A DNA stretch of 64,000 nt from Thiogranum sp963752745 (GTDB lineage Bacteria > Pseudomonadota > Gammaproteobacteria > DSM-19610). Below are positions 17,716 through 26,724 of this stretch, in pieces (the first letter of the stretch is position 1; the number at the start of each line of letters is the position of its first letter). The position numbers and the translations under genes were made by a program. Location: NCBI GenBank assembly GCA_963752745.1, contig CAVWAK010000028.1, forward strand, positions 1 through 64,000, read 5' to 3'. Under the pieces are notes generated by a model. The model was not told the origin of the DNA. It saw only the letters and a program-made list of their open reading frames with translations, and searched no databases.

Positions 17716-20676
17716 GTGTCAGTCTCACGGCTGCACGGCGCGGCGATTCGGGTTACTCTTCAAACTGTGGCTAAACCAAGGAAAACTCGACAGAATCAGC
17801 CGCCATGGTCGGCATTGCCGGAGAGTTTGCAGTCGGCGGCTGAAGGGCGCTGGGGCAGTTACCTGCGAGCGGCCGAAGAAGCTGGCCTGAGGGTGTCCGC
17901 CGACGCCGCATTTCAGTCCGTGGCTTGCCGGATTTTTGCGATTAGTGAGTTTGTCGCCGGCCTGTGCGGTCGGCATCCGTCTTACCTGTCCGATCTGCTT
18001 GATAGTGGTGATTTGCTCGCCGATTCCTGGCCAGGTGCGTTGACATCCCGCGTCGCGGCGCGTCTGGCGACATGTGATGAAGAAAATAGTTTACACACCG
18101 CTTTACGACAGTTGCGGCAGCGCGAAATGTTGCGCATTGCCTGGCGCGACCTGGCTGGCTGGGCGACGCTTGATGAGACTCTGGGTGATCTCTCCGATCT
18201 TGCTGACGCCTGTATTCTGGGCGCGCTCGATAAGTTAAGTGCCTGGCAGCAGCAAACAACACCGGCGCCACTCGCTAACCGGCGGCAGCCCGCTCCGCTG
18301 GTGGTTATTGCCATGGGCAAGCTGGGTGCGCACGAGCTGAATTTTTCTTCTGATATTGATCTCATTTTTGCCTATCCGGATGCGGAAGCGGCACGTAAAT
18401 CCGGTGCGCTAAGCCCGGAACAATACTTTTCGAGGCTGGGCCAGTCGTTGATCCAGGCGCTATCCCGGTCGGATGCCGACGGTTTTGTGTTTCGGGTAGA
18501 CATGAGACTCCGGCCCTACGGTAGCGCCGGTGCCCTGGCCTGTAGCTTCGATGCGCTGGAGGAGTACTACCAGTCTCAGGGGCGTGAGTGGGAGCGCTAC
18601 GCCATGATCAAGGCGCGTCCTGTCAGCAGCAATGCACAGGCGAACCAGGATCTCACCGAGTTGCTGCGCCCCTTTGTTTACCGGCGTTACCTGGATTTCC
18701 ATGCGTTTGATGCATTACGTGATCTTAAACGCCAGATTCGTGCCGAGATCGAACGCAAGGGGCATCACGACAACCTCAAGCTGGGGCCTGGGGGAATACG
18801 GGAAATCGAGTTTATTGCGCAGGCTTTTCAGCTGGTAAGGGGTGGCCGGGAACAGCGTCTGCGCCGGCGCGGCGTGGTGGAAATCCTCAACACTTTGGCA
18901 GAGCTGAAGCTGTTGCCGAAACCCGCTGTAGCGGGCCTGATTGACGCTTACGGTTTCCTGCGGCGCGCAGAAAACCGGTTGCAGGCCATGCGCGACCAGC
19001 AGGTGCATCGCCTGCCCGAGACTGAGCAGGATCAGGCTGCGCTGGCACTGGCTATGGGATTTAACGGGTGGAAACCTTTCCTGAAGGCGTTGAATGGCCA
19101 CCGTCGTCATGTTGAAACGCAATTTGAGCATGTATTCGCCTCGTCCCGGAAAGAGGCGCCGGCCGATGCAGAGCCGATGGCTGAGCTGTGGCAGCAGCGC
19201 CTGGCCGGCGCTGAAGCCGTAAAACGGCTTGAAGACAGGGGCTACGAAGACGGGGAAGAAGCGCTGCGCTGGATAGAGCAGCTGCGTACGGGTACTGCAC
19301 CCCGCTACCTGGGAGAGCAGGGCAGAATCCGCTTTGATGCTTTGGTACCCATGTTGCTGGGTGTGGTTGCCAGCCAGCCGCACGCCGCAGATGTGCTGGC
19401 CCGACTGGTGAAAATTCTTGAGCAAATCGCCGGGCGAACCACGTACCTGGCACTTTTGCAGGAAAACCCGTTGGCGTTGTCGCAACTGGTCAAGCTGTGC
19501 GCCGCCAGTGCCTGGGTGGCCGAGCAAATTGCCCAGTTCCCCATGTTGCTCGACCAGCTGCTGGATCCGCGCAGCCTGTACGCGCCGTTGAGCAGCCAGG
19601 AGTTGCAAACGGCGTTGAGCCAGCGTCTGGATGGTGTTCCTGCGGACGATCTCGAGGCGCAGATGGATCGGTTGCGTCAGTTCCGTCACGCCATGGTGTT
19701 GCGTGTCGCAGCAGCGGATATTGCCGGCGCGCTGCAGGTTATGCTTGTTAGCGATGAGCTGACAGCGATTGCTGAAGCTGTGCTGGAGCAGGTGCTGGCC
19801 ATCGCCTGGGACGTTATGCTGAAGCGTCATGGTGAGCCGCGCTGCAAGTGCAAGCGGCGGGGCAAATGGCGCCCGGTGTCCTTTAGTATTATCGGTTATG
19901 GCAAGCTTGGCGGTTTCGAGCTGGGTTACGGGTCGGATCTGGATCTGGTTTTTCTACACGACAGTGAAGGCAGCGAACAGCGCACGTCAGGACGAAAATC
20001 TGTCGATAATTCAGTGTTTTTTACCCGTCTGGGTCAGCGCATTATTCATATGCTGGAAGCCTTCACTGCTGCCGGCAGCCTGTATGAAGTCGATATGCGG
20101 CTACGGCCTTCAGGCAATTCCGGCATGCTGGTCAGCTCTATCGATGCGTTCAGGGATTACCAGCTCAATGAGGCCTGGGTCTGGGAGCACCAGGCACTGG
20201 TACGTGCCCGACCGGTGGCTGGAGATGCGGCCCTGGGGCGGCGCTTCAACAAAATTCGCGCCGAAGTCCTGGCTGGCGATTGCAAACTTGAAAACCTGCG
20301 TAGCGAGGTGATCGACATGCGTGAGCGGATGCGACGCGAGCTGGGCGGCGGTCGCAGCGGAGAATTTCACCTCAAGCAGGACCGCGGAGGTATCGTTGAT
20401 ATCGAATTTATGGTTCAATTTCTCGTTCTGCGCTGGTGCAGTGACCACCCGCAGTTACTGCAGCATTCGGGAACTATCCACCTGCTGAAAGCGCTGGCTA
20501 ACGAAGGCCTGCTGAAGTCAGCTTATGCCCAGACGCTTATCGAGGCTTACCGCCAGTATCGGGCACTCGGCCACCGCTTGACGCTGGCCGAAGCTTCGAC
20601 AGTGGTCGATCCGGAAATACTGCACAGCGAACGTCGTGATGTTGCAGCGATCTGGAAGCAGTTGATGGAAAGCTGA
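17716..20676 (+). CDS. glnE: Glutamine synthetase adenylyltransferase/deadenylylase
   Basis: Bifunctional enzyme that adds AMP to and removes it from glutamine synthetase according to PII signalling, adjusting ammonia assimilation. Two nucleotidyltransferase domains are evident. The N-terminal one has VVIAMGKLGAHELNFSSDID and LIFAYPDAE; the C-terminal one has SIIGYGKLGGFELGYGSDLD and LVFLHD. Each has the G-S-D-x-D catalytic pattern. The C-terminal half also shows VDMRLRPSGNSGML and DIEFMVQFLVL. At 986 residues from the GTG at 17716 it is about 40 longer than E. coli GlnE. The exact start is unsure; GTG at 17767 is an alternative. It is followed by ilvE, the order seen in Pseudomonas. Confidence 0.95.
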   Translation: MSVSRLHGAAIRVTLQTVAKPRKTRQNQPPWSALPESLQSAAEGRWGSYLRAAEEAGLRVSADAAFQSVACRIFAISEFVAGLCGRHPSYLSDLLDSGDLLADSWPGALTSRVAARLATCDEENSLHTALRQLRQREMLRIAWRDLAGWATLDETLGDLSDLADACILGALDKLSAWQQQTTPAPLANRRQPAPLVVIAMGKLGAHELNFSSDIDLIFAYPDAEAARKSGALSPEQYFSRLGQSLIQALSRSDADGFVFRVDMRLRPYGSAGALACSFDALEEYYQSQGREWERYAMIKARPVSSNAQANQDLTELLRPFVYRRYLDFHAFDALRDLKRQIRAEIERKGHHDNLKLGPGGIREIEFIAQAFQLVRGGREQRLRRRGVVEILNTLAELKLLPKPAVAGLIDAYGFLRRAENRLQAMRDQQVHRLPETEQDQAALALAMGFNGWKPFLKALNGHRRHVETQFEHVFASSRKEAPADAEPMAELWQQRLAGAEAVKRLEDRGYEDGEEALRWIEQLRTGTAPRYLGEQGRIRFDALVPMLLGVVASQPHAADVLARLVKILEQIAGRTTYLALLQENPLALSQLVKLCAASAWVAEQIAQFPMLLDQLLDPRSLYAPLSSQELQTALSQRLDGVPADDLEAQMDRLRQFRHAMVLRVAAADIAGALQVMLVSDELTAIAEAVLEQVLAIAWDVMLKRHGEPRCKCKRRGKWRPVSFSIIGYGKLGGFELGYGSDLDLVFLHDSEGSEQRTSGRKSVDNSVFFTRLGQRIIHMLEAFTAAGSLYEVDMRLRPSGNSGMLVSSIDAFRDYQLNEAWVWEHQALVRARPVAGDAALGRRFNKIRAEVLAGDCKLENLRSEVIDMRERMRRELGGGRSGEFHLKQDRGGIVDIEFMVQFLVLRWCSDHPQLLQHSGTIHLLKALANEGLLKSAYAQTLIEAYRQYRALGHRLTLAEASTVVDPEILHSERRDVAAIWKQLMES

Positions 20677-20703
20677 AAATTTTTAAATTCAGGAGATTGA
20701 ATA

Positions 20704-21627
20704 ATGTCGATGGCCGATCGTGACGGTGTCATCTGGTATGACGGTGAAATGGTACCCTGGCGGGAAGCCACTACCCACGTACTTACCCATACGCTGCACT
20801 ATGGTATGGGCGTGTTCGAGGGTGTGCGCGCCTATGATGCGGAACAGGGTACGGCTATCTTTCGCCTCAAGGAACATACTGATCGCCTGTTCCGGTCTGC
20901 GCATATCCTGCAGATGAAAATACCTTTTGACAAGGACACGTTAAACCAGGCGCAAATCGATGTAGTGCGCCAGAACAAGCTGGAGTCGGCCTACCTGCGC
21001 CCGATGTGTTTTTACGGCTCTGAAGGTATGGGCATACGTGCGGATAACCTCAAGGTGCATGTCATTGTCGCTGCCTGGGAGTGGGGTGCTTATCTCGGTA
21101 AGGAAAATCTGGAAAAGGGCATACGTATTCGTACATCGTCATATACCCGCCATCACGTTAACATCACCATGTGCAAGGCCAAGGCGAACGGTAATTATAT
21201 GAATTCCATGCTGGCCCTTCAGGAGGCGCTGGATTGCGGTTACGATGAGGCGATGCTGCTGGATAATGAAGGCTATGTGGCCGAGGGCAGCGGCGAGAAT
21301 ATTTTTATTATCCGTGACGGTGTGCTCTACACACCGGATCTGACATCGGCGCTGGAAGGAATTACGCGTGACACCCTCATCACGCTGGCCATGGACGAAG
21401 GCCTCGAGATTCGTGAAAAGCGAATTACACGCGACGAAGTGTATATTGCCGATGAAGCGTTCTTTACCGGAACGGCGGCCGAAGTGACGCCGATTCGTGA
21501 AGTTGATAATCGCGCGATTGGTAGCGGAACACGTGGCCCGATCACGGAAAAGTTGCAGACCCAGTATTTTGATCAGGTTCACGGGCGTCGCGAAGACTAC
21601 CCCGAGTGGCTGACGTTGGTGGAGTAA
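20704..21627 (+). CDS. ilvE: Branched-chain amino acid aminotransferase
   Basis: PLP enzyme that exchanges the amino group between glutamate and the keto acids of valine, leucine and isoleucine. It has 307 residues, the usual size. Motifs are TLHYGMGVFEGVRAY at the N-terminus, the PLP-Lys region TMCKAKANGNYMNSMLA, EAMLLDNEGYVAEGSGENIF and AFFTGTAAEVTPIREVD. A clear ribosome site (AGGAGATTG) precedes ATG 20704. It sits between glnE and a CHCC zinc-finger gene, a conserved gammaproteobacterial arrangement. Confidence 0.97.
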   Translation: MSMADRDGVIWYDGEMVPWREATTHVLTHTLHYGMGVFEGVRAYDAEQGTAIFRLKEHTDRLFRSAHILQMKIPFDKDTLNQAQIDVVRQNKLESAYLRPMCFYGSEGMGIRADNLKVHVIVAAWEWGAYLGKENLEKGIRIRTSSYTRHHVNITMCKAKANGNYMNSMLALQEALDCGYDEAMLLDNEGYVAEGSGENIFIIRDGVLYTPDLTSALEGITRDTLITLAMDEGLEIREKRITRDEVYIADEAFFTGTAAEVTPIREVDNRAIGSGTRGPITEKLQTQYFDQVHGRREDYPEWLTLVE

Positions 21628-21645
21628 TTTCAGGAGGAACCCGTT

Positions 21646-21867
21646 GTGCCGAGTCCAAATACGGCCGCCGATGCCGGCGGCAGCAAGTACATCCAGGCAA
21701 ATGCCGAAAACAGATATGAAGTGACGCGTGCCGATCTGCCGTTGCATTGTCCGATGGACAGTATGAGCCTGTGGAACTCGCACCCGCGCGTGTATCTGCC
21801 CATTGAGGATACCGGCAAGGCGAAGTGTCCTTATTGCGGTGCTGACTACATATTGAAGGGCGATTGA
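21646..21867 (+). CDS. CHCC-type zinc-finger domain protein
   Basis: Small protein of 73 residues starting at GTG 21646 behind a strong AGGAGG. The C-terminal half carries the zinc ligands of the zf-CHCC family: HCPMDS, SHPRVYLP and KCPYCGADYIL. The family is related to the NDUFS6 subunit of mitochondrial complex I, but its bacterial role is unknown. In many gammaproteobacteria it lies exactly here, between ilvE and the LPS core genes, so a link to either process cannot be separated. Confidence 0.88.
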   Translation: MPSPNTAADAGGSKYIQANAENRYEVTRADLPLHCPMDSMSLWNSHPRVYLPIEDTGKAKCPYCGADYILKGD

Positions 21868-21877
21868 CTCCGGGCAG

Positions 21878-22780
21878 TTGAAAGAGACCGTCATATGGCG
21901 ATTCAGTGACGGCAAGCCCGGTCACGATCATCAGAGCCTGGGGTTGGTGAGCGCCTTGCGGGAGCGGCGTACCGTTGCAGAATACCAGCTGGATATCACC
22001 GCCCCGGGGCGGCCTGGCTGGTGGTGGTTGTCCAGGCGCTATCCGCCCGGCGAGGGACTGCCGCCGCCTGATTTGCTGCTGGGTGCCGGACACGCTTCAC
22101 ACTTTCATTTGCTCGCAGCGCGCCGTCGCTTCGGTGGCCGCTGTGTGGTGTTAATGAAGCCCAGCCTGCCACGAGCCTGGTTTGACCTGTGTATTGTGCC
22201 GGAACACGACGGTGTTGAACCGATGAGTAACCAGCTCATCACCAGGGGCGTATTGAATACTATGCGACCGGGCGGGGCGCATGGCAGCGATGTGGGTCTG
22301 GTCGTGATCGGCGGTCCTTCACGTCACTACCACTGGGATGACGACACGCTATTGCAGCAGTTGGAGCAATTGATTCGTATGCGGCCAAAACGCCGCTGGT
22401 GGTTAACCAGCTCACGACGTACACCGGTGGCGCTGCTTGGCCGGCTGGCCGATGAATTGCCAGGTATGGAGTTTTTGCCCTTCGCGCAGACACCATCCGG
22501 CTGGCTGGCGGAACGCATGGCTGAAGCGGGTGAAGTCTGGGTCAGCGAGGATAGTGTCTCGATGATCTACGAGGCATTGAGTTCAGGCGCGCGCGTAGGT
22601 TTGCTGGAGGTGCGTCGTCAACGTTCCAGCAGAGTTACCCGGGGTGTTGACCTGCTGATTAGTGACGGCTGGATAGGTGCGCCGGGGCAACTGCAACTTT
22701 CTGCAGGCCCGGGGCAAGTGCTGAACGAAGCTGATCGATGTGCACAGTGGATAAATGAACAATGGCTAAACGCTCACTAA
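21878..22780 (+). CDS. ELM1/GtrOC1-family protein (first copy)
   Basis: 300 residues from a TTG start at 21878, 10 bp behind the zinc-finger gene. The opening IWRFSDGKPGHDHQSLGL is the hallmark of the ELM1 (DUF1022) family, whose bacterial members sit in LPS gene clusters and look like glycosyltransferases. Further family features are VVIGGPSRHYHWDD, RRWWLTSSRRTP and VWVSEDSVSMIYEALSSG, a GT-B-like nucleotide-sugar binding segment. The 3' end overlaps the next glycosyltransferase gene by 19 bp. The substrate is unknown. I infer a role in LPS inner-core assembly, because the locus normally holds waaF/waaC heptosyltransferases and these are absent here. Confidence 0.8.
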   Translation: MKETVIWRFSDGKPGHDHQSLGLVSALRERRTVAEYQLDITAPGRPGWWWLSRRYPPGEGLPPPDLLLGAGHASHFHLLAARRRFGGRCVVLMKPSLPRAWFDLCIVPEHDGVEPMSNQLITRGVLNTMRPGGAHGSDVGLVVIGGPSRHYHWDDDTLLQQLEQLIRMRPKRRWWLTSSRRTPVALLGRLADELPGMEFLPFAQTPSGWLAERMAEAGEVWVSEDSVSMIYEALSSGARVGLLEVRRQRSSRVTRGVDLLISDGWIGAPGQLQLSAGPGQVLNEADRCAQWINEQWLNAH

Positions 22781-23880
22781 CTGTTTTGCAGCTATTGCCG
22801 GCGCTGGAGTCCGGTGGCGTTGAGCGCGGCACACTGGAACTCGGTGCCGGTTTGGTAAAGGCGGGTCACCGTTCGCTGGTGATATCGGCTGGTGGCCAGC
22901 TGGTCAGTCGGTTGACAGGACAGGGCAGCGAACACATCGAGTGGCCAATTGGCAGGAAGTCGCTGTGGACGCTGCGTCTTGTGAAGCGTCTGCAGAAACT
23001 GATTCTTGATGAGCGGGTCGACATCCTGCACGCGCGTTCGCGCCTGCCTGCGTGGATTGCCTACCTGGCCTGGAAAGGGTTTCCGGCCCAAACGCGGCCA
23101 CGTTTTGTTACGACGGTGCACGGGTTGTACTCGGTCAGCCGTTACAGCCGTATTATGACGCGCGGTGAGGCGGTTATCGCTGTTTCCGGGGCAGCGCGCG
23201 ACTATGTGACCAGCAACTACCCGGCAGTTGATGCTGCCCGTATACGGGTTATTGAACGCGGCATCGATCCTAAAACCTTCGCCTATGGCTACCGCCCCGC
23301 TGACTCATGGATGGCACGCTGGTACCATGATTTCCCGTTTTTACTGGAACGTCAGGTGCTGACCCTGCCCGGGCGCATTACCCGTCTCAAGGGTCACCTG
23401 GATTTTCTACAGTTGTTGTCGCGCCTGCTGAAGGCAGGGCTGCCGGTTTACGGTCTGATCGTCGGTGCCGAAGATCCTGCACACAGTAAATATGCCCGTG
23501 AAGTCCGGCAAGCGGTACAGCGTTTGGGTCTTGGGGGTGCGATAACGTTCACCGGACATCGCATGGATGTTCGCGATGTTCTGGCTATGTCGAACCTGGT
23601 GTTTTCGCTGTCAAATAAACCTGAGTCATTTGGAAGAACGGTGCGCGAGGCGCTCAGTCTCGGTGTTCCGGTTGTCGGCTATGACCATGGTGGTGTTGGT
23701 GAGACTTTGCATGCGGCCTATCCATCAGGGCGTGTAGCGGTTGGCGATCTGGATGCGCTGGAATCTGTAACCCGTGAGTTGCTCGAACACACGGTAGAAG
23801 TTGCGCCGCAACGCTTTACTACTGTTCAGGATATGATCGACAGCACACTCGACCTTTACCGGAGTCTGGTGGACGCATGA
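22762..23880 (+). CDS. GT4-type glycosyltransferase
   Basis: Retaining GT-B glycosyltransferase of 372 residues. The N-terminal LQLLPALESGGVERGTLELG is the typical glycine-rich acceptor-side loop. The C-terminal half contains LPGRITRLKGHLDFLQLL and the nucleotide-sugar site NLVFSLSNKPESFGRTVREALSLGVPV with its E-x7-E pattern. It is probably cytoplasmic and membrane-associated and adds a sugar to the LPS core. It overlaps the ELM1 gene upstream and shares ATGA with the deacetylase downstream, so the block is tightly co-translated. The donor and acceptor sugars cannot be read from the sequence. Confidence 0.9.
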   Translation: MAKRSLTVLQLLPALESGGVERGTLELGAGLVKAGHRSLVISAGGQLVSRLTGQGSEHIEWPIGRKSLWTLRLVKRLQKLILDERVDILHARSRLPAWIAYLAWKGFPAQTRPRFVTTVHGLYSVSRYSRIMTRGEAVIAVSGAARDYVTSNYPAVDAARIRVIERGIDPKTFAYGYRPADSWMARWYHDFPFLLERQVLTLPGRITRLKGHLDFLQLLSRLLKAGLPVYGLIVGAEDPAHSKYAREVRQAVQRLGLGGAITFTGHRMDVRDVLAMSNLVFSLSNKPESFGRTVREALSLGVPVVGYDHGGVGETLHAAYPSGRVAVGDLDALESVTRELLEHTVEVAPQRFTTVQDMIDSTLDLYRSLVDA

Positions 23881-24693
23881 TACTGGCGGCCCTGGTAGCC
23901 GGGTGTGTGCTGGTCTGGTTTTCGTTACGCTACGCCTGGTGGCGACCGGCGGTCGATTCGGGTAGCCCGCGTATTCTCATGTATCACATGGTAAGCGAGC
24001 CACGACCTGGTTTGCGGTTTAATGGACTGCGTGTATCTCCGCACATGTTCGAGCGTCAGTTACGCTGGTTCAAGCGGCACGGCTGGCACAGTTTTACCGT
24101 TAGCGAACTGTTTGCAGCCGGCGACCGTCTCCCAAACAAGGCATTTGCCATAACTTTTGATGACGGCTACGCAGATAATCTGTTGCAGGCGTTGCCGCTG
24201 TTGAAAAAGTACGCCGCTAAGGCAACGTTGTATCTGGTGGTGGATCGATTCGATCGTGACTGGTCGGTAGCGCGAAAAGCGCATCACGATGATGGTGAGC
24301 TTGCAAAAGAGGTAAAACTTAGTGATGAACAGGTGGGGGCATTGCTTGAGTCCGGCTGTATCGAACTCGGTTCCCACAGTATGACGCACGCTAATTTTCC
24401 AACGCTTTCCCGTGATGAAGCGCTATATGAGTTGCAGGCATCGAAGCGCAGTCTGGAAAAACGATTTAACGTTGATGTTAAGTCATTTGCATTTCCCTTT
24501 GGGCTATATACGTGCAGAGCAGGTCACCCTGGTTGAACAGGCTGGATATCAGAGTGCAGTGACTGCCGAAGAAGGTATCGAGTCATTGCGCGACGCCAAC
24601 AGACTGGAGCTGAAGCGCGTAAAAATAAGCGGAAAAGATGACTGGCTGGCGTTCCTTGTGCGCATGCGCAGTGGTCGCAGAGGCTGGAAGTAA
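23877..24693 (+). CDS. Polysaccharide deacetylase (NodB domain), frameshifted
   Basis: A single N-terminal membrane segment (MILAALVAGCVLVWFSLRYAWW) is followed by a NodB-type carbohydrate esterase domain. The catalytic-metal motifs are AITFDDGYADN and the HxxxH in GSHSMTHANF, followed by KSFAFPFG. The first frame stops at 24536. The coding sense continues in another frame with YIRAEQVTLVEQAGYQSAV to the TAA at 24691-24693. Removing one G from the GGG near 24500 joins them exactly as FPFGYIRAEQ. A homopolymer error is therefore likely. Restored length is about 271 residues. It probably deacetylates an LPS or capsule sugar, given its neighbours. Confidence 0.85.
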
Positions 24694-24701
24694 TCAGCGC
24701 C

Positions 24702-25739
24702 GTGCCTGACTCTCCACTGCGTGTATGGGTGCTTTCCGATGGTCAGCCCGGGCACTACAATCTATCCCGCGGCGTGATCGCTGCTTTAAAACGTGTCAGA
24801 CCGGTCGAAGCGCACTGGTTTACCGTGCAGTTGCGTTTCGGGCTTATGCGCAATCTGCTGCGCTTCTTTTTGAACAGGTTTTCCAGGTTGCCTGCGTCCA
24901 GCTGGATGAGGCTGTTCTATGTCATGCCCGATCTGCCTGCGCGGCGTTGCGACTTGATTGTGTCTGCCGGCGGCAAGACATCGTTTGCCAACGCCTGGCT
25001 GGGCAGGGACATGAACGTGCCGACTATTTTTGCCGGCTCGCTGCGTCGCCTTTCCCCGCAGCTCTTTACAGTGGTGTTGACGCTGGAGCCCGTCGACCCA
25101 CCGAGTGCGGCCAACCTGGTGCTGGATCTCCCGCCCAGCGCTGTAGACGACATAACGCTTGACCAGCAAGGTGAGCAGCTCAGGCAGAATTTGCGGTTGC
25201 CCCGCGAGCGGCTTTACACCCTGCTGATCGGGGGTGATGGTGCCGGTTATCAATATAGTGCGCAGGACTGGAAACAACTTGGTCAATTGCTCAATGTATT
25301 GGCGGAGCGCTATCAAATACGTTGGCTGCTGTTGGGTTCGCGACGAACCGGTAACGAAGCACAGCGCATAATCGAGTCCACGGTGGACAGTGCGCTGGTT
25401 GCTGGCAGTGCCTGGTACGAATCAGGGAAACAGGTAGAGATCGGCGCATACCTGGGCGCTGCCGAACAGGTTTTCGTGACAGAAGACAGCATGACCATGC
25501 TTGCCGAGGCAATCTATTCACAGCGCCCGGTCATCAGTCTGAGGCCGGCATCGGTCGCCTCGACACAGCGTTATGAAGCAATGGTGAAGCGTTTCGCTGA
25601 TCAACGCTGGATTTGTCGATATAGTGTTTCATCCCTGTTGGAAAGGCCCGGTCAGTTGACGGAGCAAGCTTGTAGCCCGCTGACAGAATCGCCATTGGAT
25701 GGGTTGGCCAGGCAACTTGCAAGACGCCTTCAGCTCTGA
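24702..25739 (+). CDS. ELM1/GtrOC1-family protein (second copy)
   Basis: 345 residues from GTG 24702, 8 bp behind the deacetylase. The N-terminal VWVLSDGQPGHYNLSRGV is the same signature as in the first copy. Further shared features are CDLIVSAGGKTSFANAWLG, LLIGGDGAGYQYS, RWLLLGSRRTGNEA and VFVTEDSMTMLAEAIYSQ. Identity to the first copy looks low, so the two are ancient paralogs rather than a recent duplication. Function is inferred as a sugar transferase of the LPS core. The gene converges with the LpxL-like acyltransferase, leaving only 5 bp between stops. Confidence 0.8.
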   Translation: MPDSPLRVWVLSDGQPGHYNLSRGVIAALKRVRPVEAHWFTVQLRFGLMRNLLRFFLNRFSRLPASSWMRLFYVMPDLPARRCDLIVSAGGKTSFANAWLGRDMNVPTIFAGSLRRLSPQLFTVVLTLEPVDPPSAANLVLDLPPSAVDDITLDQQGEQLRQNLRLPRERLYTLLIGGDGAGYQYSAQDWKQLGQLLNVLAERYQIRWLLLGSRRTGNEAQRIIESTVDSALVAGSAWYESGKQVEIGAYLGAAEQVFVTEDSMTMLAEAIYSQRPVISLRPASVASTQRYEAMVKRFADQRWICRYSVSSLLERPGQLTEQACSPLTESPLDGLARQLARRLQL

Positions 25740-25744
25740 GCCGG

Positions 25745-26674
25745 TTATTGCGTCGGATACGGGTATGACTCTCCCGGTGGCCGGGTTTTGAAGCGGCGGT
25801 GCACCCACAGGTACTGTTCCGGCATTTCTCTTATAACGTTTTCAATCAGCTGATTGATGCGGGTTGCGTCGGCTTGCAGGTCGTCGCCCGGAAAGTCAGC
25901 CAGTGCGGGGCACAGCGTCAATAGATATCCCTCGTTGTCGGGCAGGCGACTCTGGAAAAAGGGCACGACGGCAGCTCCGCTGATGGCTGCAAGACGAGAC
26001 GTAGTCGATAGTGTTGAAGCGCTGATGCCAAAAAATGGCACAAAGACTGACTGTTCGCCACCGTGATTCTGATCGGGCGCGTACCAGACGGCATGATTGG
26101 ATTTCAGGCTGGCTAGCAGTGCGCGCGTATCATCACGTGGAATGGCTTTTTCAAAGCGCCGCTGGCGTGCGCGGTGCATGACGGTTTCAAACAGCGGGTT
26201 TTTGTGTTGGCGGTACAGCACATGAAATGGATACTGCATGGCGAGCAGGCGCCCGCCAAGTTCCAGTGTGGTGAAGTGTGCGCTCAGCAGTATGACGCCC
26301 TTGCCTTTGTCCAGTGCGGTACGCAGGTGGTCGTCGCCGACCAGCACAAAGCGTTGGCGTAACTGTTTTTCGCGTCCCCACCAGCACAGTGCGGTTTCCA
26401 CTATGCCCTGGCCCAGTGATAAAAAATGTGCCTTCAGTAATGTGGTCTGCTGTGCTGTGCCCAGTTGCGGGAAACACAGCCGGATATTGGTTTCTGCAAT
26501 CAGACGCCGTCGTTTGGCAAAGCGCCAGGCAAGCCAGCCAATCAGGCTGCCAGTATTCATCTGCAGCCTGAAGGGCAGGCGCGTTACCAGCCACAGGCTG
26601 AAAAACATCAGCCATGTTGGCCAGAAGCGTGGCAGCAGGAATCTGGGTTGCCAGAGTCGGGTCTCGGTTTGCAC
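25745..26674 (-). CDS. LpxL/HtrB-like lipid A acyltransferase
   Basis: Inner-membrane acyltransferase that adds a secondary acyl chain to Kdo-lipid A. One hydrophobic segment (LPRFWPTWLMFFSLWLV) is followed by the catalytic HX4E motif in LLSAHFTTLELGG, the ARQRRFEKAIPRDD segment, WYAPDQNHGGEQSVFVPFFG and EQYLWVHRRFKTRPPGE near the C-terminus. The frame is open far upstream to 26929, but the extra residues lack conservation, so I choose GTG 26674 (309 residues, the usual size). Whether it is LpxL or LpxM cannot be settled here. It diverges from waaA, the enzyme that supplies its Kdo-bearing substrate. Confidence 0.9.
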   Translation of the reverse strand: MQTETRLWQPRFLLPRFWPTWLMFFSLWLVTRLPFRLQMNTGSLIGWLAWRFAKRRRLIAETNIRLCFPQLGTAQQTTLLKAHFLSLGQGIVETALCWWGREKQLRQRFVLVGDDHLRTALDKGKGVILLSAHFTTLELGGRLLAMQYPFHVLYRQHKNPLFETVMHRARQRRFEKAIPRDDTRALLASLKSNHAVWYAPDQNHGGEQSVFVPFFGISASTLSTTSRLAAISGAAVVPFFQSRLPDNEGYLLTLCPALADFPGDDLQADATRINQLIENVIREMPEQYLWVHRRFKTRPPGESYPYPTQ

Positions 26675-26681
26675 CTGCGCA

Positions 26682-26709
26682 TTGTACCAAAGAGATGCGA
26701 TGTTATGAT
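26682..26709 (+). promoter_or_regulatory. Candidate sigma-70 promoter for waaA
   Basis: TTGTAC (26682-26687) and TATGAT (26704-26709) with a 16-bp spacer lie in the divergent gap. The implied transcript would begin only about 9 bases before the waaA ATG at 26725, giving a very short leader. Confidence 0.4.
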
Positions 26710-26724
26710 CTCGGCTGGTTGCCA

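Noticed and set aside
18715..19830. Antisense frame of 371 residues inside glnE
   Set aside because: Shadow of the GlnE coding sequence; biased Gln/His/Leu composition and no recognisable domain.
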